Source: Candidatus Bathyarchaeia archaeon
GTDB taxonomy: Archaea; Thermoproteota; Bathyarchaeia; Bathyarchaeales; Bathyarchaeaceae
Reading direction: 5' to 3'
Length of the DNA: 64,000 nt
NCBI GenBank assembly: GCA_035283685.1
Contig: DATETJ010000004.1
Location: 186,001 to 250,000, forward strand
Shown here: positions 42,927 to 53,237 of the stretch, one piece after another
Layout: each line of letters starts with the position of its first letter
Position numbering within the stretch: the first letter of the stretch is position 1
Translations under genes and position numbers: made by a program
The notes under the pieces: generated by a model
The model's database searches: none
What the model saw: the letters and a program-made list of their open reading frames with translations, nothing else
What the model was told of the DNA's origin: nothing

Positions 42927-43039
42927 GAACCCTTTTGCAGAAACCCTTCGGATGGAACTCAGTGCTTTTCTGACAAGCGTTAAATATTGTCAGAACCGCT
43001 AAACTTTCCTTCAAAGAAAGATTACAGGAGGGATGAAGT

Positions 43040-43399
43040 GTGGAAAATCCAGTTGTGCACGTGGAATTGCCCGTCACGGACCTGAAAAAAGCAAAGCAGT
43101 TCTACTCCAAACTCTTCGGATGGAAAATCGACATAATGCCTCCGCCAATGAACTACGCGATGTTCAATCCACCTCCACCGCAAATGAGCGTGGGTTTCAG
43201 CAAGGCTGACAAAGTGAAGACAGGCGGCTGCCTCTTCTACGTCAATGTTGACAACATCGAAAAGAAACTAAAAGAAATAAAGGAAGCAGGCGGCAAAACA
43301 GTGCGGAAGAAGACAGAGATTCCTCAGATGGGCTGGGACGCCACGTTCAAAGACATCTTCGGCAACGTGGTAGGCTTGTTCACACCGCTGAAGAAATAG
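43040..43399 (+). CDS. VOC-family (glyoxalase/bleomycin-resistance) protein
   Basis: Two beta-alpha-beta-beta-beta halves in 119 residues, with HVELPVTDLKKAKQFYSKLF at the start and DIFGNVVGLFTP at the end. GTG start with a strong AGGAGGG. Substrate unknown; the C-terminal Glu metal ligand of true glyoxalases is replaced, so it may not be a glyoxalase. It is not obviously methylmalonyl-CoA epimerase. Confidence 0.82.
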   Translation: MENPVVHVELPVTDLKKAKQFYSKLFGWKIDIMPPPMNYAMFNPPPPQMSVGFSKADKVKTGGCLFYVNVDNIEKKLKEIKEAGGKTVRKKTEIPQMGWDATFKDIFGNVVGLFTPLKK

Positions 43400-43432
43400 A
43401 CAGAAAAAGGCTTGTTGCCCGCCCTTCGATTC

Positions 43433-44818
43433 TCATTTTTCCTTTAACAGCTGATTTTCGGATGGCGGCGGTTTTATAAGACCTTTCTTCATGAGCTGCT
43501 TCACTGATTCTCTGCTGTTCTGGATGATTGCCACAGCTCTTTCGTACAATTCCTTCCTGCTAGGCTTAATCCTCGCAACGCCTTGGTCAATCGACTTCAG
43601 GGCACATGCCACTGCCTCGCGCGGGAACACTTCCCACTCGTCCATTCTGGGCAAAATGTCGTCCTCGCGCATGCCGCGTTCTTCAGCGAATCTGGCGAGT
43701 TCCTGAGCCGCTGCAATACACATGTCGTCAGTGACGGTCTTCGCTCTGACATCCAAGACGCCTCTGAATATGGCAGGAAAACCAAGGCTGTTGTTAACCT
43801 GATTTGGAAAGTCGCTTCGACCTGTCGCCACGATTTTGGCGCCGGCTTCCTTAGCTTCCCAAGGCCAGATTTCTGGTATGGGGTTAGCGCAGGCGAAAAT
43901 TATGGACTTGTTAGCCATGCTCGTCACCCACTCCTTCTTTATGGTGTCCGGTCCAGGCTGGGATGCCGCCACGACAGCGTCGACGCCTCTAAATGCGGCG
44001 GAAATGTCGCCTGTTCTGCCTTCAGCGTTTGTCTTTTGAGCCAACTCATATTTCCAAGGATCTTCATCTTTCGTTATGTCTTTTCTGCCTGGGTAGATCA
44101 AGCCCTTGGTGTCAACCATCATAATGTTACCAGGTTTCATTCCCCATTTTATCAGGACGTAAGCAGTTCGTAGGTTAGCGGATCCAGCTCCGACTAAGGT
44201 GATTAGGCTTTTCTTGGGATCTTTGCCGACAATTTTGAAAGCGTTCATCAATCCTGCCAAAATGACTGTGGCTGTTCCTTGCTGATCGTCATGCCATACA
44301 GGAATCTGCAAGCGCTCTCGGGCTTTTTCCAAAACATAGAAGCACTTCGGCTTCTCAATGTCTTCTAGGTTTATGCCGCCGAAAGACGGCTCAAGTAATT
44401 CACAGGTGCGAACAATTTCGTCCGGGTCTTTTGTTCGCAAGCAAATAGGAAAACCGTCAACGCCACCCAGATATTTGAACAAAAGGGCTTTGCCTTCCAT
44501 TACAGGCATGGCTGCTTCTGGACCGATGTCGCCCAAGCCCAAAACTCGTGTGCCATCGGTCACGACTGCAACGTAATTCCATCGGTTTGTGAGCTCAAAA
44601 GACTTGTCTGGATTGGCTTGAATCTCTTTGCAGGGCGTTGCCACGCCCGGAGTGTACCATATTGAAAAATCTTTTGGGCTGGTTATAGCGCATTTGGGCA
44701 TGATTTGAACTTTGCCTTCGTAGAACTTGTGCATTGGCGAAGCCAGTAACGATGGCTTCTTTGCCTTGGCCAGCAATTCATCGACTGTTGGCTTCCTTTC
44801 TTCTCCTTTGGTCTTCAT
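43433..44818 (-). CDS. maeB: Malate dehydrogenase (oxaloacetate-decarboxylating), malic enzyme
   Basis: Converts malate to pyruvate and CO2 with NAD(P). Malic N-terminal domain with YTPGVATPCKEI and the DGTRVLGLGDIG block; catalytic DDQQGTATV; NAD-binding LVGAGSANLRTA; FACANPIPEI. Length 461 is typical of the short archaeal/bacterial enzyme without a phosphotransacetylase tail. ATG start. Links a C4 pool (and mutase product succinyl-CoA through the TCA route) to pyruvate. Confidence 0.93.
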   Translation of the reverse strand: MKTKGEERKPTVDELLAKAKKPSLLASPMHKFYEGKVQIMPKCAITSPKDFSIWYTPGVATPCKEIQANPDKSFELTNRWNYVAVVTDGTRVLGLGDIGPEAAMPVMEGKALLFKYLGGVDGFPICLRTKDPDEIVRTCELLEPSFGGINLEDIEKPKCFYVLEKARERLQIPVWHDDQQGTATVILAGLMNAFKIVGKDPKKSLITLVGAGSANLRTAYVLIKWGMKPGNIMMVDTKGLIYPGRKDITKDEDPWKYELAQKTNAEGRTGDISAAFRGVDAVVAASQPGPDTIKKEWVTSMANKSIIFACANPIPEIWPWEAKEAGAKIVATGRSDFPNQVNNSLGFPAIFRGVLDVRAKTVTDDMCIAAAQELARFAEERGMREDDILPRMDEWEVFPREAVACALKSIDQGVARIKPSRKELYERAVAIIQNSRESVKQLMKKGLIKPPPSENQLLKEK

Positions 44819-44950
44819 ATTGCCATTACACCTTTTTTTGAGGAAGGGTTGTCTCTCAGCGTCTAAACCTATAAGTTTTAAGGTTCAAGCCGCGTTTCCA
44901 TGCGGCAACATTTATCTACTGAACAAACAATACCTCAATGTTTCGGTGGT

Positions 44951-45241
44951 TTGTTGGTAATCTTCAGCAAACTAGTCGGAAAGAAGGTTATCGGCGCAAA
45001 CGCTTACATGCTTGGTGAAGTCACCGGCGCAGATGTTGGCACGGAGAAATGGCAGATAACGCACTTGCACGTGAGTTTGACAGATGAAGCTATAAGAGAA
45101 CTTGGTTTCAGGAAACCCTTTCTTGGCTCCGTTATCGTCTGTCTACCCATCGACCTGATTCAGGCTACTGGCGACGTAATCTCCCTGAACAAATCCATCA
45201 CTGAATTGAAGAACGTTGTTGAACCCAAGGAACACCGTTAG
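44951..45241 (+). CDS. PRC-barrel domain protein
   Basis: Small beta-barrel: SKLVGKKVIGANAYMLGEV, KWQITHLHVSLT and LPIDLIQATGDVISL match archaeal PRC-barrel proteins, linked to RNA processing and cell division (CdpB-like). The frame opens at ATG 44900, but the barrel begins after a TTG at 44951 with GGTGG just upstream; a TATA-like ctataagtt at about 44869-44877 puts the transcript start near 44900. Confidence 0.82.
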   Translation: MLVIFSKLVGKKVIGANAYMLGEVTGADVGTEKWQITHLHVSLTDEAIRELGFRKPFLGSVIVCLPIDLIQATGDVISLNKSITELKNVVEPKEHR

Positions 45242-45391
45242 ACATAGATCCGTAGAGTGCTCTGAAAGGCTCTAAGCGCTGTAAGCCCTGTCTTGCGAGA
45301 CAAAGCAGCCTAGGATCTGAGCGAGCCACCTACTGATCTGGATTCGCTTCTGCGGATGCCATTCCGAGAAAAGGAAAGGAAAGAGGATGGC

Positions 45392-46696
45392 TTAAGGACC
45401 TTTTTTGGTGATTTCCTTGACTACGCCAGCAGCCACAGTTGTACCCATGTCGCGTATTGCGAAGCGTCCAAGCTCGGGGAACTCGGAGTAAGCTTCCAGT
45501 GCTATCGGGTGCAGTGGTTCAAAGCGTACAACGGCGCCGTCTCCTGTCTTCAAGAACGATGGCTTCTCCTCAATGGTTTGTCCAGTTCTGGGGTCGATCT
45601 TTTTGATTAATTCGATAAAGCGCACGGCAACCTGCCCTGTGTGGTAGTGCAGTACTGGTGTGTAACCTGCAGCTATCGCAGTAGGATGGAGTATTACTAT
45701 GATTTGCCCAACGAATTCCTTAGCTACAGACGGGGGATTATTCACATGCCCTCCGACATCTCCGCGACGAATGTCAGTTTTGGATATGCCCCTCACGTTA
45801 AAGCCGATATTGTCTCCAGGCTCTGCCTTTTGGACAGCAACATGGTGGGTTTCGATGGATTTCACTTCGCCTTGTTTGTTCGCGGGCATGAATACTAGTA
45901 TGTCGCCGACTTTGAGTACGCCAGTCTCAATACGTCCCACTGGAACTGTTCCAACGCCTGTGATAGTGTAGACATCTTGCACGGGCATTCGCAGAGGCTT
46001 ACCTGTAGGTTTGGGTGGAACTTCAAACACGTCCAACGCGGCGAGTAGTGTTGGTCCTTTGTACCATGGCATTTTTTCGCTTGGCTTCACTAGGTTGTCG
46101 CCGGTCCAGCCGGATGTTGGGACAAACGGAATCTTGTCCACGTTGTAGCCAACGGTTTTCAGAAGTCGACCGATTTCATTCTTGACTTCGTTGTAGCGGT
46201 CTTCGCTCCAGTTCACCGAGGCATCGTCCATTTTGTTAATGGCCACGGCGAGTTGGCGCACGCCCAAAGTGAATGCAAGGAAAGCGTGTTCTCTGGTCTG
46301 TCCGCCTGGTCCGATTCCAGCTTCAAACTCGCCTCTTTTCGCTGAGACGAACAAAACGGCACCGTCAGCCTGGCTTGCGCCTGTAACCATGTTCTTCACG
46401 AAGTCTCTGTGTCCGGGCGCATCGATGACTGTGAAGAAGAATTTCGGTGTCTCAAATTTCATGAAGGCTAGGTCAATAGTTAAGCCTCGTTCACGTTCTT
46501 CCTTGAGCTTGTCAACTATCCAAGCAAACTTGAAGGTTTCCTTGCCCATCTTCTTGGCTTCATCTTCATACTGCTTGATCTGGCGCTCATCCACTGTGCC
46601 AGTTAGGTAGAAGAGGTGGCCTGTCGTGGTTGATTTCCCGTGGTCCACATGCCCCATGATTACGAGGTTTAGGTGTGGCTTCTCGGGTTTGCTCAT
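45392..46696 (-). CDS. tef1a: Translation elongation factor 1-alpha
   Basis: GTPase that brings aminoacyl-tRNA to the ribosome. G1 [10 protein letters not shown] (residues 15-24), [22 protein letters not shown]; domains 2 and 3 complete through [15 protein letters not shown]. 434 residues. Ribosome site GGAGGAG at 46707-46713 on this strand, and a TATA-like gatatataatt at 46774-46784. No S10 gene follows in the usual archaeal order; the 150 bases downstream hold nothing recognisable. Confidence 0.97.
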   Translation of the reverse strand: MSKPEKPHLNLVIMGHVDHGKSTTTGHLFYLTGTVDERQIKQYEDEAKKMGKETFKFAWIVDKLKEERERGLTIDLAFMKFETPKFFFTVIDAPGHRDFVKNMVTGASQADGAVLFVSAKRGEFEAGIGPGGQTREHAFLAFTLGVRQLAVAINKMDDASVNWSEDRYNEVKNEIGRLLKTVGYNVDKIPFVPTSGWTGDNLVKPSEKMPWYKGPTLLAALDVFEVPPKPTGKPLRMPVQDVYTITGVGTVPVGRIETGVLKVGDILVFMPANKQGEVKSIETHHVAVQKAEPGDNIGFNVRGISKTDIRRGDVGGHVNNPPSVAKEFVGQIIVILHPTAIAAGYTPVLHYHTGQVAVRFIELIKKIDPRTGQTIEEKPSFLKTGDGAVVRFEPLHPIALEAYSEFPELGRFAIRDMGTTVAAGVVKEITKKGP

Positions 46697-46773
46697 CTCG
46701 ATTTTTCTCCTCCAAATTCCTCTTACAGGTTTTCCTATTATTGTAGTGAAATTTGATTAACAACAGTCGCTTC

Positions 46774-46784
46774 AATTATATATC
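46774..46784 (-). promoter_or_regulatory. TATA box for elongation factor 1-alpha
   Basis: Minus-strand gatatataatt lies 78-88 bases from the ATG, so transcription would begin near 46750 with a leader of about 50 bases holding the GGAGGAG site. Confidence 0.5.
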
Positions 46785-46811
46785 TTTTTTGAACATAGCG
46801 AGAAGCAGTGG

Positions 46812-46886
46812 CGGACCCGCGGGGATTTGAACCCCAGACTTTTGGCTTAGAAGGCCAACGCGCTATCCGGGCTGCGCCACGGGTCC
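46812..46886 (-). tRNA. tRNA-Arg (anticodon UCU)
   Basis: Cloverleaf on the minus strand: acceptor GGACCCG/CGGGTCC, positions 8-9 TG, D-stem GCGC/GCGC, anticodon stem TTGGC/GCCAA with loop CTTCTAA (anticodon TCT), variable loop AAGTC, T-arm TGGGG-TTCAAAT-CCCCG. CCA is not encoded and there is no intron. Two further base pairs extend the acceptor helix in the flanks. A TATA-like stretch (aaaaatattaat, about 46917-46928) lies upstream. Confidence 0.93.
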
Positions 46887-46974
46887 GCGGGACAACCGCC
46901 ATAGACTTGAAGTTCACAAAAATATTAATCCTTGCATTCAGGAGTTTTCTATTGAGTATTGTGAGTGGGTTGTT

Positions 46975-47205
46975 TTGAGGAAGGGAATAGGCGTAACCAT
47001 TCTCATATGGACTTTTGTGGCTGGTTTATGGATCTTGTGTGCTCTGATTCCGCTTATTGCGCGGGCGAGTTCTCCGAACTTGCTAACTCTGATTCTCGCT
47101 CTTTCTTATGAGAGCTTGTTTGAGTATTCGGTTTCAGCAACAGTTCTGGGGGTTATTTGGACTGCGTTGTACACGGTTTTTAGACTAAGAGAAAAACGTA
47201 GGTAA
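46975..47205 (+). CDS. Small two-helix membrane protein
   Basis: Not recognised. TTG start (MRKGIGVTILIWTF), hydrophobic helices at about residues 5-28 and 43-66, basic tail REKRR. 76 residues; convergent with LeuRS 10 bases away. Confidence 0.5.
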   Translation: MRKGIGVTILIWTFVAGLWILCALIPLIARASSPNLLTLILALSYESLFEYSVSATVLGVIWTALYTVFRLREKRR

Positions 47206-47215
47206 AACGGGTTTG

Positions 47216-50137
47216 CTATTCCAAGTAAATAGCTGGGCGAAAGGGCTTGGCTAGCTGCGCTCTCTTCTTCGGATCGTAGCGCTCAGAGTCTTCTTCCCGA
47301 AAAACGACGACCTCTGCATTTAACTCTCGCTTGAAAAAGCTGCTGGCTTCCTTCAGAACGCTGCTCTCATCAAGTGCGCCGATTTCATTCGATCGTTGCT
47401 TTCTTTCCGCTGACATTTTGTTTACTTCATCCGCAACTTGACCAACAAACTTTGCCAGCTGTGCCGCAACCTTCTTCATTTTGGCGTCTTTCAGGAGCTT
47501 CTTCATCAAATCACCTTGCTCAACCTTCGCCGAAACCGCCTTCTGCACAGCCGCCGAATATGCACTGAACTTCCAATCTGCCGCAACATAATAGTGAACC
47601 CTTCTTGGCGCCATGCCTGTTGCCTTGATTATGTCCAATGTGTCTTGCAGCGTGGCGATCACTAGAGCCTCGCTCTCTTCAGCTTGAGCATCTATCTTTA
47701 TTGGATCTGGTGACGGCCACGAAGCTTGAGAAACAAAGTCTTCACCGCCCATTTTCTCCCACAGTTCCTCGCATATGTGAGGAGTCACTGGTGCCAGCAT
47801 TCTGACTTGGGCATCTAGGATCTGACTCAATACATAATCGATGGTTTCTTTCCTCTTTGAGGTTTCTTTTTGATCCGTTACTCGACGTGTGTACCACTGT
47901 AAGTCTTGATCCAACTCGTAGAATGCGCTGTGAATGGCTTTGCGCACCGCGAGTTTATCCATTGCTTCAGTCGCCATTCTGATGTGCTCCTGTAGCCGAC
48001 TTAACATCCATCTGTCAGGCAAGGTCCAAGGCTTCTTGGATTTCTTGTTACGCCCAGCTTTGGCGATTTCTTCACCAAACCTGTATAGCCGTTCCAGCCG
48101 GTCTCGCATCGACTTCGCCAGAGTTGGACTAAAATCAGCATCCTGCAGCAACTCAGCTGTTGCCAAGATACCCATTCTCAACGGGTCGGCTCCAAACTGC
48201 GCGATACCTTCAATCAAAGGTATGATATTTCCAAATGATTTGCTCATCTTCGCACCTTGCATAGTGACGCTGCCGTTGGTGACAATTTGACGCGGCCACA
48301 ACTTTTCTGGAAAGATGGCTATGTGATTGAAAATCAGAAAAGTCAGGTGGTTCGGAACCAGATCGCGTCCAGAATGGCGGCTGTCCAAAGGATACAAATA
48401 CATGAACTCGTGTCGCATGCCCTCCAGAACCCTGTCGTTGATGCCGACTCTCTTTGCTACTTCGGCGGGCTTTCCAACGCCTAGGAATATGTAATCAAAA
48501 ACTTCATCTGTCAACTGGGTTGGTTTGAGACCGTGCTTTTTGATGTGCTTGACAATTGCGTAGTATGCCATGTAGATGGTCGAATCAGACAAAGATTCGA
48601 TTACCCACTCTGGGTCCCAAGGCAATTTCGTACCCATACCTGATTTTCTTGCGCAGGCTTTCTCATGCAGCCAATCGATAACGTAGTTGAATTCAGCTCG
48701 CAATTCTTCAGGCAGAATTTCCATTTTGTCCAGAGCTTCATGCGCTATGGTCTTCCATTTAGGATCGCCATAGTTGATGAACCACTGATCTTCAAAGATC
48801 TTGACGACACACTCGGTTCCGCAGCGACACATCACGGGTTTGTTCAGCAATTCAAACATTGTTTCAGCTTTGCCTTCAGCGACCAGATCCTGCTTGACCT
48901 TGTCTTTAGCCTCGGACACGGGCAAACCAGCATATTCGCCAGTATTAGTTTTCATTCTGCCGCTGTGAAACTCATGCCGATAGACTTCTTGCGTAGCTTC
49001 TTCCAATTTCGGATCTGTCTGACTTTCAATACCCATCTGCTTGACTACGTCGCCTGCAGGAATGTCGGAGTATTCAGAGACCGTGATTATGGAAATTGGT
49101 TTCAGTGAGGCAATGTCCTTTGCGGCTATTCCAAACTCTTTCAACTGCGTCGGGGTCTTTATCAGACTCATCAGGGCTACATAATCGTATGGCGCATGTC
49201 CAGGGACCGACATTACTACTCCTGTGGCGTTTTTGGGATCAACGAAGTCAGCCGGCAGAATCAAAACGCTTTCCTTTGTTGCGAGGTTTTCGACAGTTTT
49301 GCCTGCTAGTTCCGCTCCTCTGAAGGTCTGCTGCACGGTCACTTTTCGATTTAGATAGCGGAGTTTCTCGGCGCTTTCTTTGCTGATTATCCACTTTTGA
49401 TCGTCCACTTGTGCTTTTACGTATTCAGCCTTGGGATTCAGCCACATGTTGGTGACGCCGAAGATGGTTTCAGGACGCAGTGTGGCAGCGGGCAAGATCC
49501 AGTCGCCGTATCTGAACTTGATTAATGTGAATTCGCCTATCTCTGGCTCTACGTCGCCTTTTGTGTCATGTTGCCCTACGGGGTTGCCGTCTTTTGGACA
49601 CCAGCCTACGGGGTGGCTTCCGCGTGTGATGTAGCCTTTTTGTCGCAGTTTCTGGAACTGCCACTCGATGAAGCGGTTGTAATGCGGATCGATAGTAGTG
49701 AATTCGCGTCTCCAGTCGATCGAGTAGCCTATTGCCTTCATTCCAGTCTTGATTTCTTCGTGGAAGTAGCGTGCCATTTTGAAAGGTTCAGAGAGTTCTT
49801 TCAGCTTTTCTTTTGGCACTTTGTAGATGTTGACAAAATCGTCGATTAGGTCTCGGTCGTTCTCGGCTAAGCGTTTAGCCATGGCTAGAACTGGAGTGCC
49901 AGTATAATGGAACGCCATTGGCAAGAGCACATTGTAGCCGCGCATACGCATGTATCTTGCGTGCACATCAGCCAACGTGTAGGTTCTCCCGTGACCAATG
50001 TGCTGCGGCGAGTTAGGATACGGATAAGCAACAGTAATGTAGCATTTAGGCTTCTTTGGATCGGGGTCAGCCTCGAAAACTCGGGCTTCTTCCCATTTGC
50101 GCTGCCATTTTTGCTCGATTTGCTTCAAAAACGCCAT
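47216..50137 (-). CDS. leuS: Leucyl-tRNA synthetase, archaeal type
   Basis: Class I synthetase. HIGH motif SPQHIGHGRTY (His46-His49), editing CP1 domain, KMSKS in GAKMSKSFGN near residue 640, and the archaeal/eukaryotic C-terminal extension. 973 residues, the usual archaeal size. ATG start. It stands beside AlaRS on the same strand with a 137-base gap. Confidence 0.97.
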   Translation of the reverse strand: MAFLKQIEQKWQRKWEEARVFEADPDPKKPKCYITVAYPYPNSPQHIGHGRTYTLADVHARYMRMRGYNVLLPMAFHYTGTPVLAMAKRLAENDRDLIDDFVNIYKVPKEKLKELSEPFKMARYFHEEIKTGMKAIGYSIDWRREFTTIDPHYNRFIEWQFQKLRQKGYITRGSHPVGWCPKDGNPVGQHDTKGDVEPEIGEFTLIKFRYGDWILPAATLRPETIFGVTNMWLNPKAEYVKAQVDDQKWIISKESAEKLRYLNRKVTVQQTFRGAELAGKTVENLATKESVLILPADFVDPKNATGVVMSVPGHAPYDYVALMSLIKTPTQLKEFGIAAKDIASLKPISIITVSEYSDIPAGDVVKQMGIESQTDPKLEEATQEVYRHEFHSGRMKTNTGEYAGLPVSEAKDKVKQDLVAEGKAETMFELLNKPVMCRCGTECVVKIFEDQWFINYGDPKWKTIAHEALDKMEILPEELRAEFNYVIDWLHEKACARKSGMGTKLPWDPEWVIESLSDSTIYMAYYAIVKHIKKHGLKPTQLTDEVFDYIFLGVGKPAEVAKRVGINDRVLEGMRHEFMYLYPLDSRHSGRDLVPNHLTFLIFNHIAIFPEKLWPRQIVTNGSVTMQGAKMSKSFGNIIPLIEGIAQFGADPLRMGILATAELLQDADFSPTLAKSMRDRLERLYRFGEEIAKAGRNKKSKKPWTLPDRWMLSRLQEHIRMATEAMDKLAVRKAIHSAFYELDQDLQWYTRRVTDQKETSKRKETIDYVLSQILDAQVRMLAPVTPHICEELWEKMGGEDFVSQASWPSPDPIKIDAQAEESEALVIATLQDTLDIIKATGMAPRRVHYYVAADWKFSAYSAAVQKAVSAKVEQGDLMKKLLKDAKMKKVAAQLAKFVGQVADEVNKMSAERKQRSNEIGALDESSVLKEASSFFKRELNAEVVVFREEDSERYDPKKRAQLAKPFRPAIYLE

Positions 50138-50274
50138 AAAGGCTTCTGGATTAGGTTGAGGGCTATTAAAAGTTTGCTTAATGTCGATTGAGGTAGCAAT
50201 CCCTCATATCTCAGCACCAAACAATATGGAGGGTGCAAGCTTGCTTTAATTCTTTGCGCCTCTGTCGTTCACTT

Positions 50275-53118
50275 TTAGGTGGTTTTCAACTGTTTTCTGA
50301 CGGTTTTTTCGGCTTTTTCGATGGCTTCTGAAAGGTTTTTTAACCGAGTTCCGCCCCCTTGGGCGAAATCTGGTTTGCCGCTTCCGCCGCCTCCCAGTTT
50401 TGATGCAGCTTCGTTGGCTATCTGACGCGAGTCAACTCCTCTACTAATCGCGTCTTTTCCAGCCATCACGACAATCCTCGCTGTTTTCTCATCTCTGCCA
50501 TAGAATACCACAACCATCGAAAGGTCTTTTTGGATTAGGTCGCTGGCTGTTCTTATCATACGATCGACATCGACTGGCTCAAAAAGCCTAGTGGCAAACT
50601 GTACATCAGCTATTTTCTGAACCTTCATGGCTGTCTTGCCTTCAGTGGGCGTTTCGCTCTCTTTTTCAACCAGTTCTTTAAGCAGGCGTTCTCGTTCGCG
50701 TCGAGCTTCTTTCCACTCTTCTAAGAGCCGTTCAACTGTGGAATCAAGCTTCTCCGTGGGCACGTTGAGTTTTTCAGCAACTGATGCCAAGAGTTGTTCA
50801 TCCTTTTGGATGTGTTTGAGCGCTTGGGTGCCAGCGCCAAATATTATTCTTTCCACACCATCCTGTATGCGTTCTGTCCGCAGTATTTTGACAAGTCCGA
50901 TTTCGCCGGTGTTCTTGACGTGGGTGCCGCCGCAGGCTTGAACTTCCCAGTCGCCCGTCTTGACGACCCTAATTTCCTTTCCCGGGACAGCTCCGCCCTG
51001 ATAAAGCCTGAAACCATGCTCTCGCTCAGCTTCCATACGCGGCTTCGAGGAAGTCTCAACAGGTATGGTTTTCATGACAGCTTCGTTGGCAAGCTTTTCT
51101 ATCTTCTGTATTTCGTCCGTGGTTAAGCGTTGATAGTGAGAGATGTCTAACCGTGAGGTTTCAACTTCTTTTTGGGCTCCGCTCTGCCACACGTGCTGTC
51201 CCAAGACTCGTCGGGCTGCGCCCATAATTACGTGTGTGGCTGTGTGATGTCTCATGAGGCTGATTCGACGGGTCCAGTCTATCCGCCCCGTGACTTCGTC
51301 GCCTTCTCTTGGGACCTTGCCTTTTACAACGTGAACGATTATGTTGCTGATCTTCTGGACATCTGTTACTTCCGCCTTCCCATCGTGAGACTTGATTTCG
51401 CCGTGGTCAGCAGGTTGTCCCCCGCCCTCTGGATAAAACGCGGTCTGGTTGAGCACGAGGTATTTGCCGTTGATGGTGCGGAGCACCTTGGCTTTGAACT
51501 CTTGAATGTAGGAATCCTCGTAGTAAAGCATCCTTGTCACTGGAAGACCAGAAAGCGCAGTTTCCAGTCCCTTTATCGGTTCCTCTTCAAGTGCTGGTGG
51601 CTCCTGCAAGTGTTGCGCGGCGACTTTGCCGTAGAAGTCCTCAGGCACCTTCACTTTTAGACCTTCGTCTTGCACCGACTCGGCTACAATTTCAGGCGGC
51701 AGCCCATGCGAATCGTAGAGCGTAACTAGGGTTTCTTCGGGCATTTCCGCGGCGCCTTTTGCCTTCAGCTCAGCTGCCACGCGTTTGGCAAGTTGGCTTC
51801 CGCGTTTCAGGGTTTCTGCGTATTTCTCACGTTCGACTTTGAGCATGGTGAGGATTTCGTCTCGCATTTCCTTGAGGTGTGGAAAGTCAGGCGACCAATA
51901 TGTGACTTGCCTGTCAACTATGTCGAAGAGTTTTTCCTCAATGCCCAGTGCACGCAAGAGTCGATATGTGCGTCTCACCATTAAGCGGGTCAAGTAGCCT
52001 GCTCTAACGTTTGATGGAACCACGCCTTCCGCCAGCATGAAAGCTAAACACTTGGTGTGGTCAGCGACAGCGAACACGTTTTCAATAGGTATCATGGTCT
52101 TAGTGAGAGTCTCTACGCTGACGCCGATGTTCCTAGCCACTTTCTCTCTGGACTCGCTTCGGTCGGCGCTTTTTTCCAGTATCATTAGCCCGGATTGTTC
52201 TGCGACTCTGGTCACGAGTTTGATGTCCACATTCGTGATGCCTCCAAGCTTCATGACGTAGTCTAGAACGGAGTTGTAGACGGCATGGAAACAACTCAGA
52301 GTCCCTTGAGAGAGCCACGTGTATCTTTCCATGCCATAGCCTGTGTCCACCGTGCGTATGGGCAGCTCGATGAGGTCGCTGTCTGCCACCTTGAATTTCA
52401 TGAATACCAGTGTGTCGATTTCCAAGCCGCGCACTATGGTTTCTAGGTCGGGCCCAGCGTTTCCTCCGCCTGACCAAAAGTCTTCTTTGTACACGATTTC
52501 TTCTGGTTTTACTCCCAAGTCTTTAGTTAGGAATTCATGGTGGTATCGGACTGTGCCGTCTTTCCAGTAGACTTCTTTGTCCGGATAGTTGAAAGCGTGG
52601 TGCCCACCCATCTCAAAGAAGGCTGTGTGACGCCCAAAAGTTGGTCCAACATTGTCCACGTCAACAAATCGAATGCATGGTTGACTGATTACTAGCGGAT
52701 TGGCTGGGGGAGGTACTACGCCGTTGGTTACGTAGGGTTGAAAGTCAACTATGCTGGCGCTTGTAAAATAGAGGTCGTCGCGCCATCTGGACACAACTGG
52801 ATAAGGTTTTATTCGTCCGTGCCCGCGTTTTTCAAAGAAGGATAGGAAGGCTTCCCGCATCTCTCCAAGGCTATGCTTCTTTCGAACTGGTGAATTGCTT
52901 ATGAATGTGAGTTTGGCGCATCCTTGAAGCGTAGATTCACCGCAAGACTTCTGGTCCGGGTTTAGCGTCCAGTAATATTCGCCGCAGGTGGGGCACTGCT
53001 TTCTAACGTAGCCTGCTTCGTCAAAGAAGGGAACGTGGTATTCACTTTCTGGAAAGCGACGCTTCAAGAGTGAACGCAATCCTCCAAGTGTAGCGCCATG
53101 GAAACTAGGCGATTTCAT
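50275..53118 (-). CDS. alaS: Alanyl-tRNA synthetase, archaeal type
   Basis: Class II synthetase with the archaeal N-terminal zinc-type extension (CPTCGEYYWTLNP), motif 1 region FLSFFEKRGHGRIKPYPVV, the RWRDDLYFTSAS motif 2 region, the editing domain HHTATHVIMGAARR with CGGTHVKNTG, and a C-terminal DHH-associated Gly-rich oligomerisation region (GGGGSGKPDFAQGGG). 947 residues. ATG start. Confidence 0.97.
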   Translation of the reverse strand: MKSPSFHGATLGGLRSLLKRRFPESEYHVPFFDEAGYVRKQCPTCGEYYWTLNPDQKSCGESTLQGCAKLTFISNSPVRKKHSLGEMREAFLSFFEKRGHGRIKPYPVVSRWRDDLYFTSASIVDFQPYVTNGVVPPPANPLVISQPCIRFVDVDNVGPTFGRHTAFFEMGGHHAFNYPDKEVYWKDGTVRYHHEFLTKDLGVKPEEIVYKEDFWSGGGNAGPDLETIVRGLEIDTLVFMKFKVADSDLIELPIRTVDTGYGMERYTWLSQGTLSCFHAVYNSVLDYVMKLGGITNVDIKLVTRVAEQSGLMILEKSADRSESREKVARNIGVSVETLTKTMIPIENVFAVADHTKCLAFMLAEGVVPSNVRAGYLTRLMVRRTYRLLRALGIEEKLFDIVDRQVTYWSPDFPHLKEMRDEILTMLKVEREKYAETLKRGSQLAKRVAAELKAKGAAEMPEETLVTLYDSHGLPPEIVAESVQDEGLKVKVPEDFYGKVAAQHLQEPPALEEEPIKGLETALSGLPVTRMLYYEDSYIQEFKAKVLRTINGKYLVLNQTAFYPEGGGQPADHGEIKSHDGKAEVTDVQKISNIIVHVVKGKVPREGDEVTGRIDWTRRISLMRHHTATHVIMGAARRVLGQHVWQSGAQKEVETSRLDISHYQRLTTDEIQKIEKLANEAVMKTIPVETSSKPRMEAEREHGFRLYQGGAVPGKEIRVVKTGDWEVQACGGTHVKNTGEIGLVKILRTERIQDGVERIIFGAGTQALKHIQKDEQLLASVAEKLNVPTEKLDSTVERLLEEWKEARRERERLLKELVEKESETPTEGKTAMKVQKIADVQFATRLFEPVDVDRMIRTASDLIQKDLSMVVVFYGRDEKTARIVVMAGKDAISRGVDSRQIANEAASKLGGGGSGKPDFAQGGGTRLKNLSEAIEKAEKTVRKQLKTT

Positions 53119-53237
53119 AAGTTAAGCATTAGGGAGGGATTTAATCCTTAAGTACTTGCCACTGACGCTAACTCGCTTGTTGACTATTCTTTAAATGCAA
53201 TTGCCTCATTAGTCTCCTCGTTTGTGGCGTTTGGCAA

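Noticed and set aside
43040-43399. Methylmalonyl-CoA epimerase for the mutase pathway
   Set aside because: The VOC protein lacks the spacing and motifs of the epimerase and is far from the mutase operon.
43583-44173. 196-codon plus-strand frame within malic enzyme
   Set aside because: Antisense shadow of a strongly conserved enzyme; no independent features.
46812-46886. Reading the tRNA with a 9-bp acceptor starting at 46888
   Set aside because: The standard 7-bp acceptor with T8 and G9 and a normal D-stem fits only if the first two pairs are left out.
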